A DNA stretch of 64,000 nt from Clavelina lepadiformis (GCF_947623445.1 NC_135242.1:22320001-22384000), one strand, 5' to 3'. Positions 1-15,600 are shown, numbered from the stretch's first letter. Translations and numbers: made by a program. The notes: a model not told the origin generated them from the sequence alone.

Positions 1-150
1 AATTGTCCACCAAGTTCACTGAAGACGAGCGTTCATGACTTGCCCAAGAGTATTACAACGGTGTGGCGCCACTGGGTATTGAACACGGAACCTGAATCGC
101 ATTTATTGCGAGTCCAGAGCTCGAACCACTACGGAGCGGACAAGTAACGT
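1..150 (-). repeat. tRNA-derived SINE fragment
   Basis: Read on the minus strand, about 145 down to 62 looks like the head of a tRNA-derived SINE. There is an A-box-like stretch around TAGTGGTTCGAGCTCTGG and a B-box-like GTTCAATACCC about 45 bases later, followed by the tail phrase CTTGGGCAAGTCATGAA common after such heads in invertebrate SINEs. It is degenerate and may run off the left edge of the window. No intact tRNA is present. Confidence 0.5.
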
Positions 151-3100
151 TGTTTTGGTCGTGGCTTAATAAACAGTCTTTCCTTAACAACGTTTTTTTA
201 ATTAGATGCTAAAACTCAGCCCTTAAATTCGGGGTTGAATAAACTTGATTCCAAAATTAAAATCGATCTCATTGAGAAAGAAACACTTTCAGAAATACGT
301 GTAGCGGCAAATAAAGCATTATTTTCTCGGCGCTGGTTGGCACTAAACAGCTACTTTATGATAAGAGTTACGGAGTTCCGTGCATTTGATCTCTTTCTTT
401 TTTATCTATGTTGGTGTGATCTTGACAGGAAAAGTCTTTACTCTGAATAAACTCCATTTAAATTTAGTTTTTATTTAACATTGCGAAGGTAAGCTTTATA
501 GTGTTAAAAACCAAAAATATCAAGAAGAGCTATTGAGCCGATGGAGATTATTTACTTTATGTCACTCACCTTTCAATTGTTAAATACGACAATGCTTTTA
601 TGACGTACGTTTTTACTGAATATATACAGTACATATACCACATACGAATGGTATTTATCTGCACTTTTAATCCAGAGTTCCTCACCCCTACCGATAGCTC
701 GTTAGGAAATATCGAGCTTCCTCTCTCCCAAAGATTTGGAATTCGATTCTCGTTCGTTGCAGTTGATCCTTACAAACCAGTCAATATGGCCGATCTTGCG
801 CCTAACACCAACTCTAGCATAATACGCTTAGTGACGTATTACGTACAGGATGGCTACGTGGTATACCGAGCGACATCTCGAGGATAGAAACGTTCTCATC
901 GTGACCACTATTCTGATATCAGCGTAGTCGCCATAAAATTCGTACCTTACTCTCCAACCCAACAGTGACCAATGCATAACGCGGAAGTTGCAATGCGTCG
1001 GCCCCCTTATTATAATTTGTAAGTTTGGTTTGTTTGGATGATTTACTACGATTGACTTTGAATTAGGAATGCGGGTTCTTTCAGCAGAAGAAAGGAAGAT
1101 TGACTTTCAACTTAATTTATGTCCAGCGTTTCATTTTCAAATGCATGGTATTATTTTTCTTCGCTGTACAAAATTAGCTAATAGTCGTATAAAGATTATC
1201 AATTGTAAAGCAGAAAAAGTAGAAAATCATGGGATTTAAACCAACATGTTTTAAAAAAAAGATGAAACTTAATTTTTTTTCACTCTAATAAAAATTTGTT
1301 GCCGCTAGACGACGCTCGCAATTAATAGACTAATTGTGTGGAATTCAAAGTCCCCTCAAACAACAGCAGTTTATGACGTATTGCTCGCATGTGTGGCACC
1401 GATTTACACTGATCGAGCTGTAACCTGACACACGCTGACGAAAACTCCGTCATTTACTAAAAACCACTGAGAAATTTTAGTATTATGAAGTATATTAATA
1501 ATGCATTACGTTAAAAGATTTTAGTCAATCATGAACTCTGACGGCGTCGCTAAAACAAACGTGGTGCGTTTTACAAGCTTCGTATTAAGCCCATAAAGTA
1601 ATTGAATCTTAGTTGACATATGTTAACTGTTGCAGTGGTCTATCGTCGTTCAAATGACATCAAGCTTTTAAAAAGCTAAAATCTCAATTATTCACAAAAT
1701 CAAGAAAAGCGCCTTTGATGTTTTGTAAACCGCCGAACAAAGGCGTACGTCACAAAAGAACCAGAGTTCACGTGAGTTTCTCTGAAACAGATAACAAGTT
1801 CTATAAAGGTTAATGAAAGAAAAATTAGAAAGTATTACTTGAAGTTTAGACTTGCAGGACTTGACCCCAACCAAATCTAATACAACTCTAATACAGACTT
1901 ATGACAAAATAATAGTTTGGGGTTAAACGTAATTGAAATGAATTTGCATTCATGAAGACATTTAACCATATGCAAATTGCGAAATCATTTCCAACAACAG
2001 TGACAGTGTCGGAAAACTGGTTCATATTCTCGGGCAACAATCCAGGCTTGAAGTGGATATCAAGTCGGAATTGTTCGTTAATAATTAGCAACTCGTTTAT
2101 CAAATTTTTCTCTAATCACTTCAGCCGTGTTGTTGTCACTCGATGGATTTGTTTTTCCGCCCAAAATACGTGACATCGCCGACGATTCGAGAACAACTTT
2201 TCGGTAGATTACTGTTTGCTCTCCTCGCCATCCGGCAGTTGAAAGAAAACATTGTTTTACTGCTGAAGTTGCCACTTGTTTGTTTGTAGCCTCAGTCGCA
2301 TCGTTGAAACGACAGCACCGGTTATTATGTAGTATATACGCTCAAAGTAATGATTTCATTCCCTAGAAATCGCAGAAAACTTAACCGCGAAACCAAATAT
2401 AATCAAAGGCAAATTAAGTTGATTTGAGTTTTTTTTTCATAACCACTCAAAAATTTTTGTAATGTGTGAACCGCTTCAAAAACCTTTTCTTGACGACAAT
2501 GCTTACCAACCAAGAGAAGAAAGAGCCGAATTCTTTTAAATTCAACAAGTCATTATCGGCTTTCCCGCGCACTTTCGATCCTTCACTTAAAGAATGTAAC
2601 AAGGGTCAACTTGAGAGCGGTAGGGCGCGGAAGGACAAAAAACAAAACACGTGTTTTCGCACCTTTGCCGCCTTGTTTTAAAGAGAGGCCTGATGGTAGG
2701 GTCAGGTGGTCAAACCGGGGCTTGAACGACCGGAACCCAGCAAATAACCCACGTACCTAGCCCTTGATAAGAATTTGGTGGCCGTGTTTGTGGTTGTCGT
2801 TGTAAAGTTTGTAGTACTGATTTTTCGCAACTCCGGAAAGTAAACAAAGATATCACAGATAAGGCGAATTTTGCAAGCGCAGGCAGCAGTCAGATTGCAC
2901 AAGACTCTAATTGCGAAGGAGTAACACATGCAATTTACTATAAGATACAGTACTCTGCGTGTGTTAGTTTGATTATATGATGTTGATGTTGTTGATTTAG
3001 GACGTTGATTTTATTTTGATCGTTGATTTAAATTATATTCAAAACAAACATTGCAAGTGTTGCTTTAAAGGTTAAGAAGCATATGACTTTTTGTATCTTA

Positions 3101-6100
3101 TCGGAAGAAAAACTAGAATTTTCGGTCTCTTTCCTTTAGCGTTCGCATTTTGTTGTGCTTTCCCAAACTTCTCGAGAACCTTTCTACCAGATGTTGGATT
3201 ATGAATTGTAGATGGTTATAATATTTTATCTGCCGATGCTTGTAAGGAAGGTGTGTCGCTATCGGGCAAAAATTTATCAACAAAGTTTTGCTGTTCTGTC
3301 GTCAGCTGTTCGCAAGCTTATACAAAACTTCTACGAATCAGATAAGAAACTTGATAAGTGCCAGAGTTGAGTAATCGCCTCGAGATGACCAATTCCCTTC
3401 TTTAAAGGTTTTCATTGATCTATTGTGTCCCTTTTGAGTCGTAATTCTCCATCTTATCTTCACACGATTAAGACCCGTTAGGGTTTTAGCTGTTTCAACA
3501 AGAAAAAAGATGATTGTTTTTAAAGCTGAAACAATTAACACTTTAATTGCTGTAAAACAATGTCTTTGAAATATCAGTGACGTAATTTTACCGTCAGTCT
3601 GGTGTAGCGAGTACGTGTAGCTGGTGAAGACAGCATGCATTTCGGAAATAATGTCGTGGATTATGATAAATAGGGTCGATAAAACGATAACGGTCCATCA
3701 GCATCAGCACGGCTCTAGACCGAGCACAGAATGTTAATTACACTTCATGCTATTGCGGTAAGACAAGGTAAAATAAACACAAGAATTCAGTTATCAAGAG
3801 ATTGATTTCATTACCGCTCTTCAGACGTGTTTGTAGGCACGGACAGCAAAATGTATACGGGAGTATCCAACTTCAAGAAGGCAGATTGACAGGAACCACC
3901 GATCGTTCAGCATAAATTGGCTTTCTAACGAGCAAAAAGGGTTTCTACACGTCCGTTTGTGTATTTTCTACGTCCAAGGCAAATTAACACGCTGTGACAA
4001 ATTGCTACGGGTTTGCCGCATACTCATAAATTAATCCTATTCATCTAAATTCGATAAAATGAATTGCAGTAATTCTGCTGAAACGAGACCACAGGACGCA
4101 GGTTTGAGGCGATGTTGTAGATAGATATTCCTTTTTGCTAGACCTATCAAATAAGACAAATTACAGGTTAGCTTAATGTCAAATCGCCTAATAGACTCAT
4201 GGCAACGAGAAACGTGGCTAAACAAAGCAGGGTAACTTTATAACAAGAAGGCTATTTAAAATTATTGGTGTGCCTAACTACCGTCCACAAAGAGAAGTTA
4301 TTGATTTTTCTGCGCAGAATTCCTTAAACTTCATTTAAAAGAGCAAGTGCTCGCAGTAATTGAATCTATACATTTAACCCTCGTAAAAGCTAATTTAAAA
4401 ACAGCCATTAAGCAGGCGCCGCTGCATATAACAGCAATGCCTTTGGTAGTTTTAAACTCAAGTTTTCCAGGTCAGCTTAGCTCAGCACATAAAGAGAAGG
4501 TTGCACAGTTACCAAGACGATAAATTTGTTTGTTCTGCGTAAGACCTCGGTACACTCGACGTAACTTCAATACCAAGAACAATGTAGTTGTCGTTATCGT
4601 AATTTACTGCCGGGTTTTGTTTGTTCAAACATCTACGATTTTCGATGATTGATGAAATCCACTTGGTGAGTTTCATTGCTATGGCAAGAGCCAGAGAAAG
4701 TACGTCTTGAAGGAGTTAGATTTTTGTGTATGTTTGGGTAGATTTTGCAAATCTGCACTCAAAATAGTCGAAATCTTTGGCCTTCAGCATTTGATTTGTG
4801 TTCAGCTGTAAAATAGCTGAACACAAAATTCAATAAACAATGTCACACCCGTATGACTTAAACTGGATTTGCGTTCCAGTGTACTTTACACGATACTCAA
4901 CCGCTAGTTTTGGGCCGTTTTTGAAGGACTTTAACACATCAAGTAGCATAAAGGGTGTGTCAAGCGTCTTCTTTGCAATCGATTACAGCTGGTGTTATCA
5001 CACTCTGGTTGAAGCGTGTTAATGTTCTTTAGCTTACGGACATTACAGGCTCTGCAAATTCGCTTATTATGTAACACGAGTACAGCTTAATGGAACAGAG
5101 GAAATTATTTGACTCAACTCAGCGCGAATGTAGTTGTTCAAGCGAGATCGGAGAATATGTTTCTGTCAAAGGTTTGTCGCTTGCTCGTGTCGGCTACTTT
5201 GAAAATGAAGCTGTGAGCGGTGCTTGCAATTTATCCGTAACTGACAGATGAACTACACGTCCGATGGAATTGCGAGCTTTCCAGATCAGACGAATCCTTT
5301 CGGTTGTTTCTCAATCTTGCTCCTTGTATTGTATCGAGTCTATTGGATACTTTTGATGATTTTCCTTGGTTGGAAGCTGCTCAGAGAAGTGTTAACAACA
5401 AAATTTCCAGGCACTTCGAGAATTGTTTTTCTCCGTAACCGTCCAACACTTCAACTGACGTCGAGATTTCCTACGATTTTGTAGTTTATTTTGCGCAACA
5501 AACAACGTCGGTTTTTACAACACTTCGGTGGCTAAATGCTGCTTGAGCCCCACTCGACTACGAATTGGGTGTTTGACCCCGTTCTTGTCTACTTTGCCGT
5601 ACCCAAGAGCCCGTTTGGGTACACTGCGTTGACCCCGTTTCGATATCTGAAGAGAAGCAGCAGGTTTGTAGATTTGCCCTCGAAGCGAAACGACACCATC
5701 AAACCATCGCGTATTTCATTAATTTGGTTTCAAGTAACTAAACAAAACACTGGCTTTGATATTTTGTGATGCTGCTTCCGTTTGACCTTGACATGCCGCC
5801 GATGTCTTTTCCCGGAATGCTGCCGCGCTGCTTTCATGTCTGCAAATGACTTCCGATTGAGTTCTTAAAATATTACGCTGTTGGTCTATGAACGAACAAA
5901 AGCGTCTGTTTTTGAAAATGTCAAAAAACTTACCATAACTTACCATGAAATTTATGTAGTGTTTCGTTCGAAGCTTTTTTTTACAATTTATGTTCTCCAA
6001 AGTAAAAAAGCATTCACCGACGTATGAGTGTTAATTGCACAGGAATGCGCCAAATCAAGCACGGTCTTGCCTGGGAGATGTCTGAAGATTTATTATGACG

Positions 6101-6658
6101 TCATAGAGCGTAGACGCGATTGTTACGTTTTTTCAAGCGCTCCGTTTTTCACGTTCCTTGCTCCGCGCTCTAACCAGACGCGTTTGATCGCCCAGTCAGG
6201 TGTAAAGCAATTGTGCTGGAGTTGACTTGCCATGCGATTAGAACATGACGGGTTTGAGTTCGTTTTGGTGGTTGCTTTTGGCAGATTTAGACTTCGCTTT
6301 TTGCAGACCGCTCAAAGCTGTTGTAGAAATGTAGCTGTTGTTATTTGGTTTTGTAAAGTTTAGTTGCAATGTTTAGCTTGTAGAGAGCTGTTTTATTGTG
6401 AAAAATAATCTGCAATATAATCCTACAGCCTGCGTAGGCAGTTAAAGGAAAATTGGATAAAAGCTGTCTCTGAAGTCAATTACATCAGCAAAAGGTCAAA
6501 AATTACGCTTTTTATAAAAATTACGCTGGACCTGTAGCTTCGTTTTTATCTATTCACCAAACTGAAGTCCAGGCAGTTACATCTTGTAGAAAAGCGCTGG
6601 GCACAAAAACTTTATCAGCAATTCATCTTGGTTGTTTCATCGAATGTGATCATACGTC
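151..6658. other. Non-coding upstream region, no gene recognised
   Basis: I found no exon here with convincing family similarity or paired splice signals. Short open frames are scattered on both strands but show no recognisable domain. A weak B-box-like stretch near 2,700-2,760 (minus strand, TTCAAGCCCCG) could be another SINE remnant. The last few hundred bases are presumably the promoter and 5' UTR of the glypican gene. The tract TATAAAAA at 6,513-6,520 is a possible TATA element about 140 bases before its start codon. Confidence 0.5.
6513..6520 (+). promoter_or_regulatory. Possible TATA box of the glypican gene
   Basis: TATAAAAA lies about 140 bases upstream of the glypican start codon at 6,659, which would leave a 5' UTR of roughly 110 bases. 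In AT-rich DNA such a tract is expected by chance, so this is only a candidate. Confidence 0.2.
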
Positions 6659-9600
6659 ATGAAGAGTGAGTTTGAATGGATTCTTGTTTTTTCTACAATA
6701 CTGATACCGACGCTAAGCTTCACCTACGGCGGGGAATCATGCGCCGAAGTCCGGCGAACCTTTGTCGTCAAGAAAATCGGGCCCTTGAAAATTGTACCTC
6801 ATAATCCTATACAAAGTAAGGACGTAACAAAAAATACTCTTAGTGAATTATTGTTTGTTGTATTTGTATTATCGGTTTTGTGTTGGTGATAAATGTCGTT
6901 ATATTATATTTCGGAGTGTATATCGAATGCTGACCTATTGAGTGTAATGTAAGATCACGGGTTTTAGAAGTGAACAGCGATTTATCAGTTGGAGAGTATT
7001 CCAGCATTAAAATCTTATTACAGTAATAGGCCATATTTAAAGGCGTCGTTAAGACAATGCTTTCTTATATCACATTTTTGTTGACCACGCTAAATCTAAG
7101 GCGTAGTATTTATCTAGCTATAGCTTAACTCGATCGCTAAATATTAACCTATACCCACGGGCCTTAATGTGTTTGATGGTATGTATGGTTGATCGTTGTG
7201 CAAACTCGACTTTAATTTTTACGTTTTTAGGCAGCCGTCCACCACATTAGGCTTTACACAGTGGCCTGAAACTAAACCAATATTTGTTCAAATCTGTGAA
7301 AAGCCTCGCTTGATTGCTGGTACCAGATTAGGCCAAGTTGTTTTTATGCGGTTTTTGAACCTGGTTTGCAAATCCCCAATGACCAAAGCATGCCGTTGGA
7401 ATGACATTTTCTCAAGTCTGGCACCTTTTAAACTGTATTTAATTTTGAAAGGCCGGGTGAGAATTTCCTAAACTTGTCACTTAACATAATTTATCACACA
7501 ACATAACTCAAGTATCGCCTTCATTTTCCGTGCCATATCCACACTGGGAAAGACTGGATTTGGCATTAATTACAGCAGTAATTCGAGCATAAGCGCGAAT
7601 TCTAAGAAGTCTCCTCACACTCAAGTCTTATCTAACAGACTATCCTGGTGTAAAGCTTTGACCGACCGTCGCCCTACATTTAAATGATCAGCAATGACCT
7701 TGACATTTGTCAAGTTTAACCCAATGAAGTAATTGAAATCGTCGATAGCCTGTGTATCGATGTGGAACTGCTGAATCTGGCGTTTCCAGCGGACAACTTA
7801 CGGACTGGAATTCCACCACCGATAAAACGCATCGTGACAAAAACGTACCACGACAGGAAATGTTTCAAATAGCAAAACGATTTTAAATATCAAGTGGCAA
7901 CGTGTCAAACTTCAAAGCAATTAGCCCAGAGCATGTTCAGAACCCTACTGGAAGCTCTGTATTAGTTTGTGTTCAACGTAGAGTATATTTAATAAGGAAA
8001 ATACCATAGAATAACACTTGATCTGGCAAGAAAACTCACTAACCGAGCTGTTTCGGTCTCACCGCAAAACTATTGTTTGTCTATTGACAATAACCTGCCA
8101 AATAGTGTCAGTAAAACGCGATTCAGGGCTTGCTATTTCAGGCCTGGAGTTACGACGTTTATCTCTAAAATCAATAGCACACAAACATCGGCCGCAAACG
8201 CCGAATTCCGACCCCTTGCGTGCACCTCAACACGCCAACACGCTTTTTCAAGGTCTTACTTATTTCAGCATCGAGCCCGGATCCCTTTGTTACGTGAAAA
8301 CCCGGCTGTCCAGTGTAAGGTTCATTGGTCAGTGCTTTTTAAAATGTCCAGAATGTTGCGGCTGAATCACGCAATGTAGTCAAGTTTATTTTGAGGATGA
8401 AGCCACTGATTGACGATTGTTGTGATCACATCAAGTAGCGATGTGATTAATGCGATATGTCTTAGCTAGATGGCAAAAAATCTAATTTTGTCATAGTCGC
8501 AAAGTATTTTTCCGTGGTTTTATGAAAGGTTAATCTGGTATTCGATTAAATTAACATTAACAGCGCACCGTGCTTCTTCCGGGCCAAAAAATCGACTCCG
8601 ATTTGCACGGTTAATCGCTTCGCATTATTGCGCAAATGAGATTAAATTCTCCACTTCCGAAGTCTGTAACAACTTCTGATATAACTTTTTCTGCAACAGG
8701 CAACCTGCAAGTTTGTTCCAGCGAGCATGCAACTTGCTGCACCCGCAAAATGGAACGGCATTACAGGGAGGCCGCGGAGAGAGAATTCTTTCAGATTGTC
8801 AATGAGAGAATGACGCCACTGAAAAGGCTCGTCACCGTATTCACTCGGGATTTTGAAGGTAAGCTTAGAAATAAGTTTAATTTGTGAAATTAATTTCGGA
8901 AACCTACATCTGAAATATCATTGGTGCTTACTGGTCTAAATACCGGCTACCCGACAAAGCTGTGTTTTAAAATTTATTAATTCCAGCAAGCTAGCTGGCA
9001 CTAGTCTTGTTTTCTTGTCATTGTTTACAATTCAATTTTTCATTGTATGCTAGTTAGTATCTTACCATTGGTTTACCATCTTAAAAAAACAGTGTATTTC
9101 GTCATAACGAAACATTTTTATCATTTAGGTTAAAATAGTTTAATTGTTAAAACTATTATGGACAGCGTCCAAGATCTAGAATTCTCTCTATAAAGTCTTA
9201 CGTTCTCATAAGTTCTGTTGTTGGTGGTTTTAATATCTAGTCATTGATCGCGGTAAAGTCACGTAAGGTCTTTGGCATTCTAATTATCGTTCAGATATCA
9301 TCTCTCTCCAGTTGCCTTGAAAATACTGAATCACATTTCAAGCCGTTTTGTGAGATCTTTGACTGTGTTGGTATGATGCTAGAGTGGACCACCGTTTTAT
9401 AATAGCTGGTTTATTTACTTAAATCTTGGGTAAGAAGTTTCGTGACGATTTGGACGGGTTATCGGTCGGCACAACGGTGCAGAAAATCTCTTTATTTGTC
9501 TTGAAGGTTACGAATTCTGCGCCTCAAATTACTCAGCAAATTAGTCGACAAAACGGTCTTGTTCACTTCCCAGTTTCCGTCACGCTTCATTTACGCCTCA

Positions 9601-12600
9601 AATTAACCTGTCTCTTATAAAAGTAAACAATCCGTCACGTGATCACGTGTTTTACCCTGATTTTAATGAAATATTTACGATCCGCCGCTCGTGGTTTTGG
9701 TAATTAGATTTTTTTCAGCGTTACCCCTCCTAGACGACTCTATCTTCATGATCTATAACCCCAACTAAGTAATTCACTTAATAATCCTGAAATTTGAAGT
9801 TGAAAAATTACGGGAAATCTGAATCGGAAGATAAATCGCTCTTTACCTTGAGATGCTGTGTGTCATCACTAATAATAGTTTGAGGAGTTTTGGTAGTTTT
9901 TTATCCGTTTCCAAACTGGGGTTTTGGTTGAGTTATTGCGTGTCTTCGTACTTCACCATTTTCTTTTCAAGTTTCATGCCTGCTTTACACATTGACCTTT
10001 GAACTTAATCACGTTCTCGAAACTGTCCTCGCTCCACTTTGAAATATATCATAAAATCTATCAACGGAAGCGTTTCACCTTTTCCACAATGGGCTTATTG
10101 CAAGGAGGTATGGCGGCGTTGCATGCAAAGACCCATTTTCCCAGAACAAATATTTCGTTTAAGATGATACTTGATGAAATATCACAAACTACACGTCATC
10201 AGGAAAGGTGAAGCTTAGAAATGAAGCGGGTTTTTGATCTTGATTTGACATTGAAGTGGGGTTAGTAGGCCGGGGTACGGTTTCTGGGTCCGGGGTTAAG
10301 AGCAATGGGCGACAACTACTCTCTGCTGCGTTTCCTGCAAACAGAATTATGGTCGTGGTTTGAAACTGTGCAGACCACCCTGGTTTTAAGAAGGAAAACA
10401 GTTTCCTGATGTTAATCGTCCATTTCTATCCCAAGGGGTTTTGATTGAACAGGAAAGGAATTATGAGTTGCTAACTGAAAAGTGTTCGCAAGATTTATTC
10501 AAGATGTCAATCAAAAACAAATCTGTGAATTATCTCGCTCGTTATAGAATGGTTGTCAAACCAATTTGGACAATCGCTGACATAGCAGCTGTAACAGCTG
10601 CGTCATATCACACTTTCACGCCCAACAGCAGACACAAACAAATCAATAATATCGACCACGAATCGTCAGTATCACACCGGCCATGTCACAGCGTAAAGGT
10701 GGTTTTCGGGGTCTCTTTCGTTAGTCAGGCAATCATGATCGAAATAAGACTTTGACCTAATTTGAAACAGTTACCACATCTCCCAGCACAGCGTTTAGCG
10801 AAATCTATTTTTCTTTTCTCTCCCGCTCTAACCCTATAAACTTCCTAACAATGTCCGCACATTCTTCGCTGATAATTCTCGCCCCTTATCGTGCCGCTTT
10901 TAAGGCCTGCTACCAGGGTCTGTGTTGCTTTGTTGATGGGACTGTTTACACCTGTCAATCAGGGCGCATTGCTAATGTGTTGCGGGAGGGAAGCTTCTGT
11001 CTTCTATCCAATGAGAATGTTTTTGCGCGGTACTGTATAGTTATTTTTAAACGGTTTTACGAGCCTACCTCGGTATAGCATGCTTGTCACAGGAAATAAA
11101 ACTCACAACACTGCAAAGACGTTTACAAAGCGATGCATATAAGCATCGCGATATAACGCGATATAAAGCAAGTCACGAATCTTAGAGCAAATAGCGGTGA
11201 TGTTTTTTGTAAATTCAAACGGCTTTGTAACAAGCCGAGTAAACATACCATACTAATTCCAAACGTATGATTGAAATGTTTTATTTTTCGTCTCAATACT
11301 GCGCACTACAATTTGGTGGAGTGCTTGTATTTGCATAGTGCTCTTTGTATCTGTCAAATATTTTTTAATGTTTATGTTGCTTCACTCTGGTGTGTATTGT
11401 TGATATATACGTCTGCGAGAGCTTGTCTGGAAGTTGTTACAAATTGTTCGTTAATTGCTGTTCTGAACCGTTTTGAAGGACTCGGCGGCCATTTGCGTTT
11501 GATCTTCGATTGATGTAATGTTCCTCCAAGTATTTACGGTCGTCCGTGTATTTAAGATGACTAAGCAACCGATCCAACAAAATCGTTTGAACCGAATTTA
11601 TTTTACAGCACCTTCCGTCAATTTTTCGAATATTCGTTTCTGTTGACTCTTACACGGTAAATTTTAGGCCGCGTTTCTTATTGAGAAACGCTTAAAACGT
11701 TCTAGATGCGAAAAGGTCAGCCGGAGACCCGTACCTGTTAATTTTCCAGACACCCACAAATTGTACACCTTAAGCCCTGTAAACAGCCCTTGCTCAGACT
11801 GATCTCTGCTAGGTAAACCGGCGGTAAACGCTTTCTGACCAAACTCAAAGGAAGTCGATTACTTAAGACCGTTGTGAGCAGATCCGATCTGGTAATACTT
11901 TAATAGCCTCAAACTTGGCAGAAATATCGCTTTCAAGACACAGAAGTCGGTAAATTGTATCGGTTGCTCAATCCCGGGCTTATCTACAAAGTAGCTAGGT
12001 TTTGTGGTCCTCCAGGTGTCGGAGCATCATGACTTGCGCCCCGTGAAATCCCTTTATTTGACATCTTGTTATTATTTTAAGTGTTTGTTTGAAAATGTTC
12101 CCGTCTGACAGCGATAATTGGCAAGCGCCGTAGCCTAGCGTAAAAAATTACGGTTCTCGTTAGGGTTTGTTGACTGCAGTAGCCTCATATAACATGCCCG
12201 TACTTTTCAAATGTGTTTAACTTCAAAATTAGACCGCATAACCGTTCTGAAAAATTTTATAGCCGCACTGAAAACAGGATACCTTTGGCTTTGAAATATA
12301 TAATTTGAATACTTGTAGGTTTCTAAAACGAATCTAAAAGCGTCAAAGACAATTGCTCATTCTACAAAACATTGGTTGTATCATTCTCATGTATCGCAAA
12401 ACGTTGACAATGTTCGACGATATGGAGGCAAATAACACATTTAAGAAGATGTTATAAGTTTTAAGCTAATCATATATTTGGGTAAATAAGCTTTTATATT
12501 AAAATTACTCGCGTTCTACGATTAAGATTGAGCATGTTCGCTTTTAATATCACCAGCTTATTAAGTGTCTTCGCCCACTGCGATAAAGAAAGCAGTGGTT

Positions 12601-15600
12601 AATGCCCTTCACAATTTCTACGAAAACCAAAGTATATGCTGTCCAAGTGTACGTGCCATAGCACGCATGCCCCTGTCGGCCTAAACGTATGTATCAACGA
12701 CTAAAGTCTTGTGGTTTTGTGTAATTGTCGCTCAAATTGACCGCATGGTAACCATTTTCTTCACAATGCTATTTTAGAATCCAGTCCAAGACAATATAAG
12801 TGGATATTTTCTTCTAGCAAGGCGGTATATCCCCGCCTAACCTCAAATAAAGGTGGTTTTACTCGTGTGCTCTTTGACAAGGCCAGTTTAGCTGTTTCAA
12901 ACGTCCATTTAAACTTGTGAGTGACAGATTTCAATTAGAATTTTTGTGACTACTATAAATAAACGTTTTATAGCAGTCATTGACATCATATACCACCCAG
13001 TTGCCAAGTCAGATCGATGGTTTTGATTGGTGCTTGACGACTTACTCTGCTCAAAATATTATCTAAAAATTGTATGTTTTATATTGGGTCTACAGTATAT
13101 ATTGCCTATTGCGTATACTGTACAACTTAAAACGTTTGTCTAAAAGCTAAGCTTAGACTGTCAAGTGTGAAATTGCTATTCTTGAAGCATTGAAGGAAGG
13201 ATGAAAATGATTGTAGCGCTGCTGAAAAGTTGTTTACATGTGCGGTAGGCATATTTCAGCGATATAAACGGTGTAAATTACGGTCTTAACTCGTTATCCA
13301 TGCGATGACCTATAAATTGCTGCATTTGGCCTTCAGGTTTCTCCGATTTCAGCTCACAAAAGCTTAGTAATCGATGGGGAACGCATGTAAGATTGATTTT
13401 GGCCCAACTATCAAACTGTGCAATGAAACCGACAAAAATCTCTACTCAGCTCTATCTACAAAATCGCACGCAATCCAGTTTTGCAAACACCGTCGTCGTT
13501 CTGATACTAGGCCAAGCGATGCTGACAAGAGGGTATATTTTTGCCGATTTCCCGATCATCTTCATTTCAAACACCGTATCTTAGAGCACGTTGCATCTCG
13601 TTTTCAGATAAGACTGGCATATCTCGCCATAGATTATGTCGCAGATTGCTAGCATTTACACGTGTTTAAAAATTTTGGATGGCATCATGTAAAGCGGATA
13701 CATCATTATTATCGTAGTTTGGCGATCAGTTCCGGAAAATTTAATTCTGCTGTTCTTGTGCCTGGCGTTCGATGTAGGCCACATGCCCTTGCATACATAC
13801 ATGGTCTCTGGTGAAGTTGTTAGAAAATTCACCAGGATAAACCGGATTAAACCTCTGTCTTCTGCAAGGCTCATCAATCATCAGATTAATTTGCATTTCT
13901 CCCCCAGCTGTTGCTTCATTACAGGAGCTTCGTTCATAAAACATTGCGTGCTTTGCTCCATAATTGGCAATTGGCAATGCCAAACTATTGGACTCGTTTT
14001 GACGTGATATTTTGCTGCACGAAAATGCCAATGAAGCATGCAATTCCTCAACTTCTTATTTATTTTGAAAAAAATGGAGAACCAGGGTTATAAACTTATA
14101 ATACTATGGCCAAATCCATTATTATCACCATACACTTCTCTTTCCCGTAATGGCGCAGATAAAATTACTTAACCCACTTATGGTGGTCAAGTACTGGTTT
14201 AGTTGATAGCAATCAGGGACAAGTGAATTATAGTTACGAACTTGAGTTTACAGAGGCCGCGTTTGTCGTGGCTGGTTTAGACCCTGTTAATCAATTATGT
14301 CTAAGATCTTTTGGATCTTACTAAAAATTGTGAATTGACTGTTTGCTGTGCGTAAGGTCTTTGTTTACATGTCGCTTAAAAAATATGTTTTTCACTGAAT
14401 GCACACAACCACTTGTAGTAGTTTAACATTTCCCGATGTGAAATTGGTATTTTCTTGCCACCTCACTATCTGTAGACGATTTTTTTCGTTTTCGTGTTGT
14501 ATTTCATGTTACGAGATTAAAGTATCAAATTTTGCTTCGAAATAAACCATTATCGGAAAATTCTTGCAACTGCGAAAGTTGTTGTGCTTTCTGGTGCCCG
14601 ATGGGAGTGCACAGTGATGCGATGTGATGCGATGTGATGCGATGCACACCAGTTATGTCGTTTGGTCAGATATTTTGGACAACTATATAATCGGTGGTTA
14701 TTTAATAATTGGTCCTTAATGGTAAATGTGATTTGTTCACCCGCAAAGCTATTTTGACAAGACTTTTTAACGCTACAACTTAAGTCCCCACGTCATAATT
14801 ATCAATCACTTGTCACAATCGTGCATTACGTTTTCAGCTGACGTCAGAAACGTCGTCTTCGAGTCGCGGAACAACACAATTTTTTTGCTTAGTTCGGCTC
14901 TGGCAAAAGCGGACGAAAATATCTTGAACGCGATCGCCGATACACTGTACGGAAACGTCATCATTGCCAAGGACGCAGTAGCCCTTGATGACGTCATCAG
15001 AGAAGTCCCCGACGCCATTCGCAGGTGAGAAAACAACTTAAGTTTTTGTCATTTGGACCCGGTGTTAGCGACCTTTTTACCCTCGGAGGAGTGAAATGAA
15101 TTCTATGCCAAGCATCGGCCATCAAAGGCGGAGTTCTTCGTTACCTGCAGCGTAAAAATCACGATATTCTTCGACTGCTGGCGTCCTCACGGAGATCAAA
15201 GCTAATTTGATTCCTAAATTAATCATTTACCTAATTTGAAAACTTTAATTTGTTTAGCGTAATTAACATTCTGTCAGAATTAAAACGTACTCGTGCACCA
15301 TCCAACGGATATCAAAACTGGTTTGAAATTAAATTATTCGAGGTGCAAGCGGACAGTTTTTCGGATGGATCTTTTTAATACCAACTGTCGATTAAGTTTA
15401 GTCGCTTTGTTTTAGTTGCCCTGCGGCAATGCAACGTGCGGTTTGCCGATAAAGTTTGTTATTTTTCTCGCTCTCTCATGCGTATTAGGGTGGGCTAATT
15501 GTGATTGATGAAATACGGGGATTTATCGATTATTCGATTTTAACTGTATTTTCGATTTTCAATCAAACATTCTCAGCAACTTTGTGATTTTAGTCAAAGT

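Noticed and set aside
600-887. 95-aa open frame in the upstream region
   Set aside because: No recognisable domain, no splice context and ordinary length for chance in this composition.
13374-13652. 92-aa open frame inside glypican intron 2
   Set aside because: Overlaps other short frames on both strands, shows no family motif, and lacks nearby gene signals.
14614-14645. Regular short repeats that might suggest a CRISPR-like array
   Set aside because: Units are contiguous with no spacers and the genome is animal. It is a simple minisatellite.
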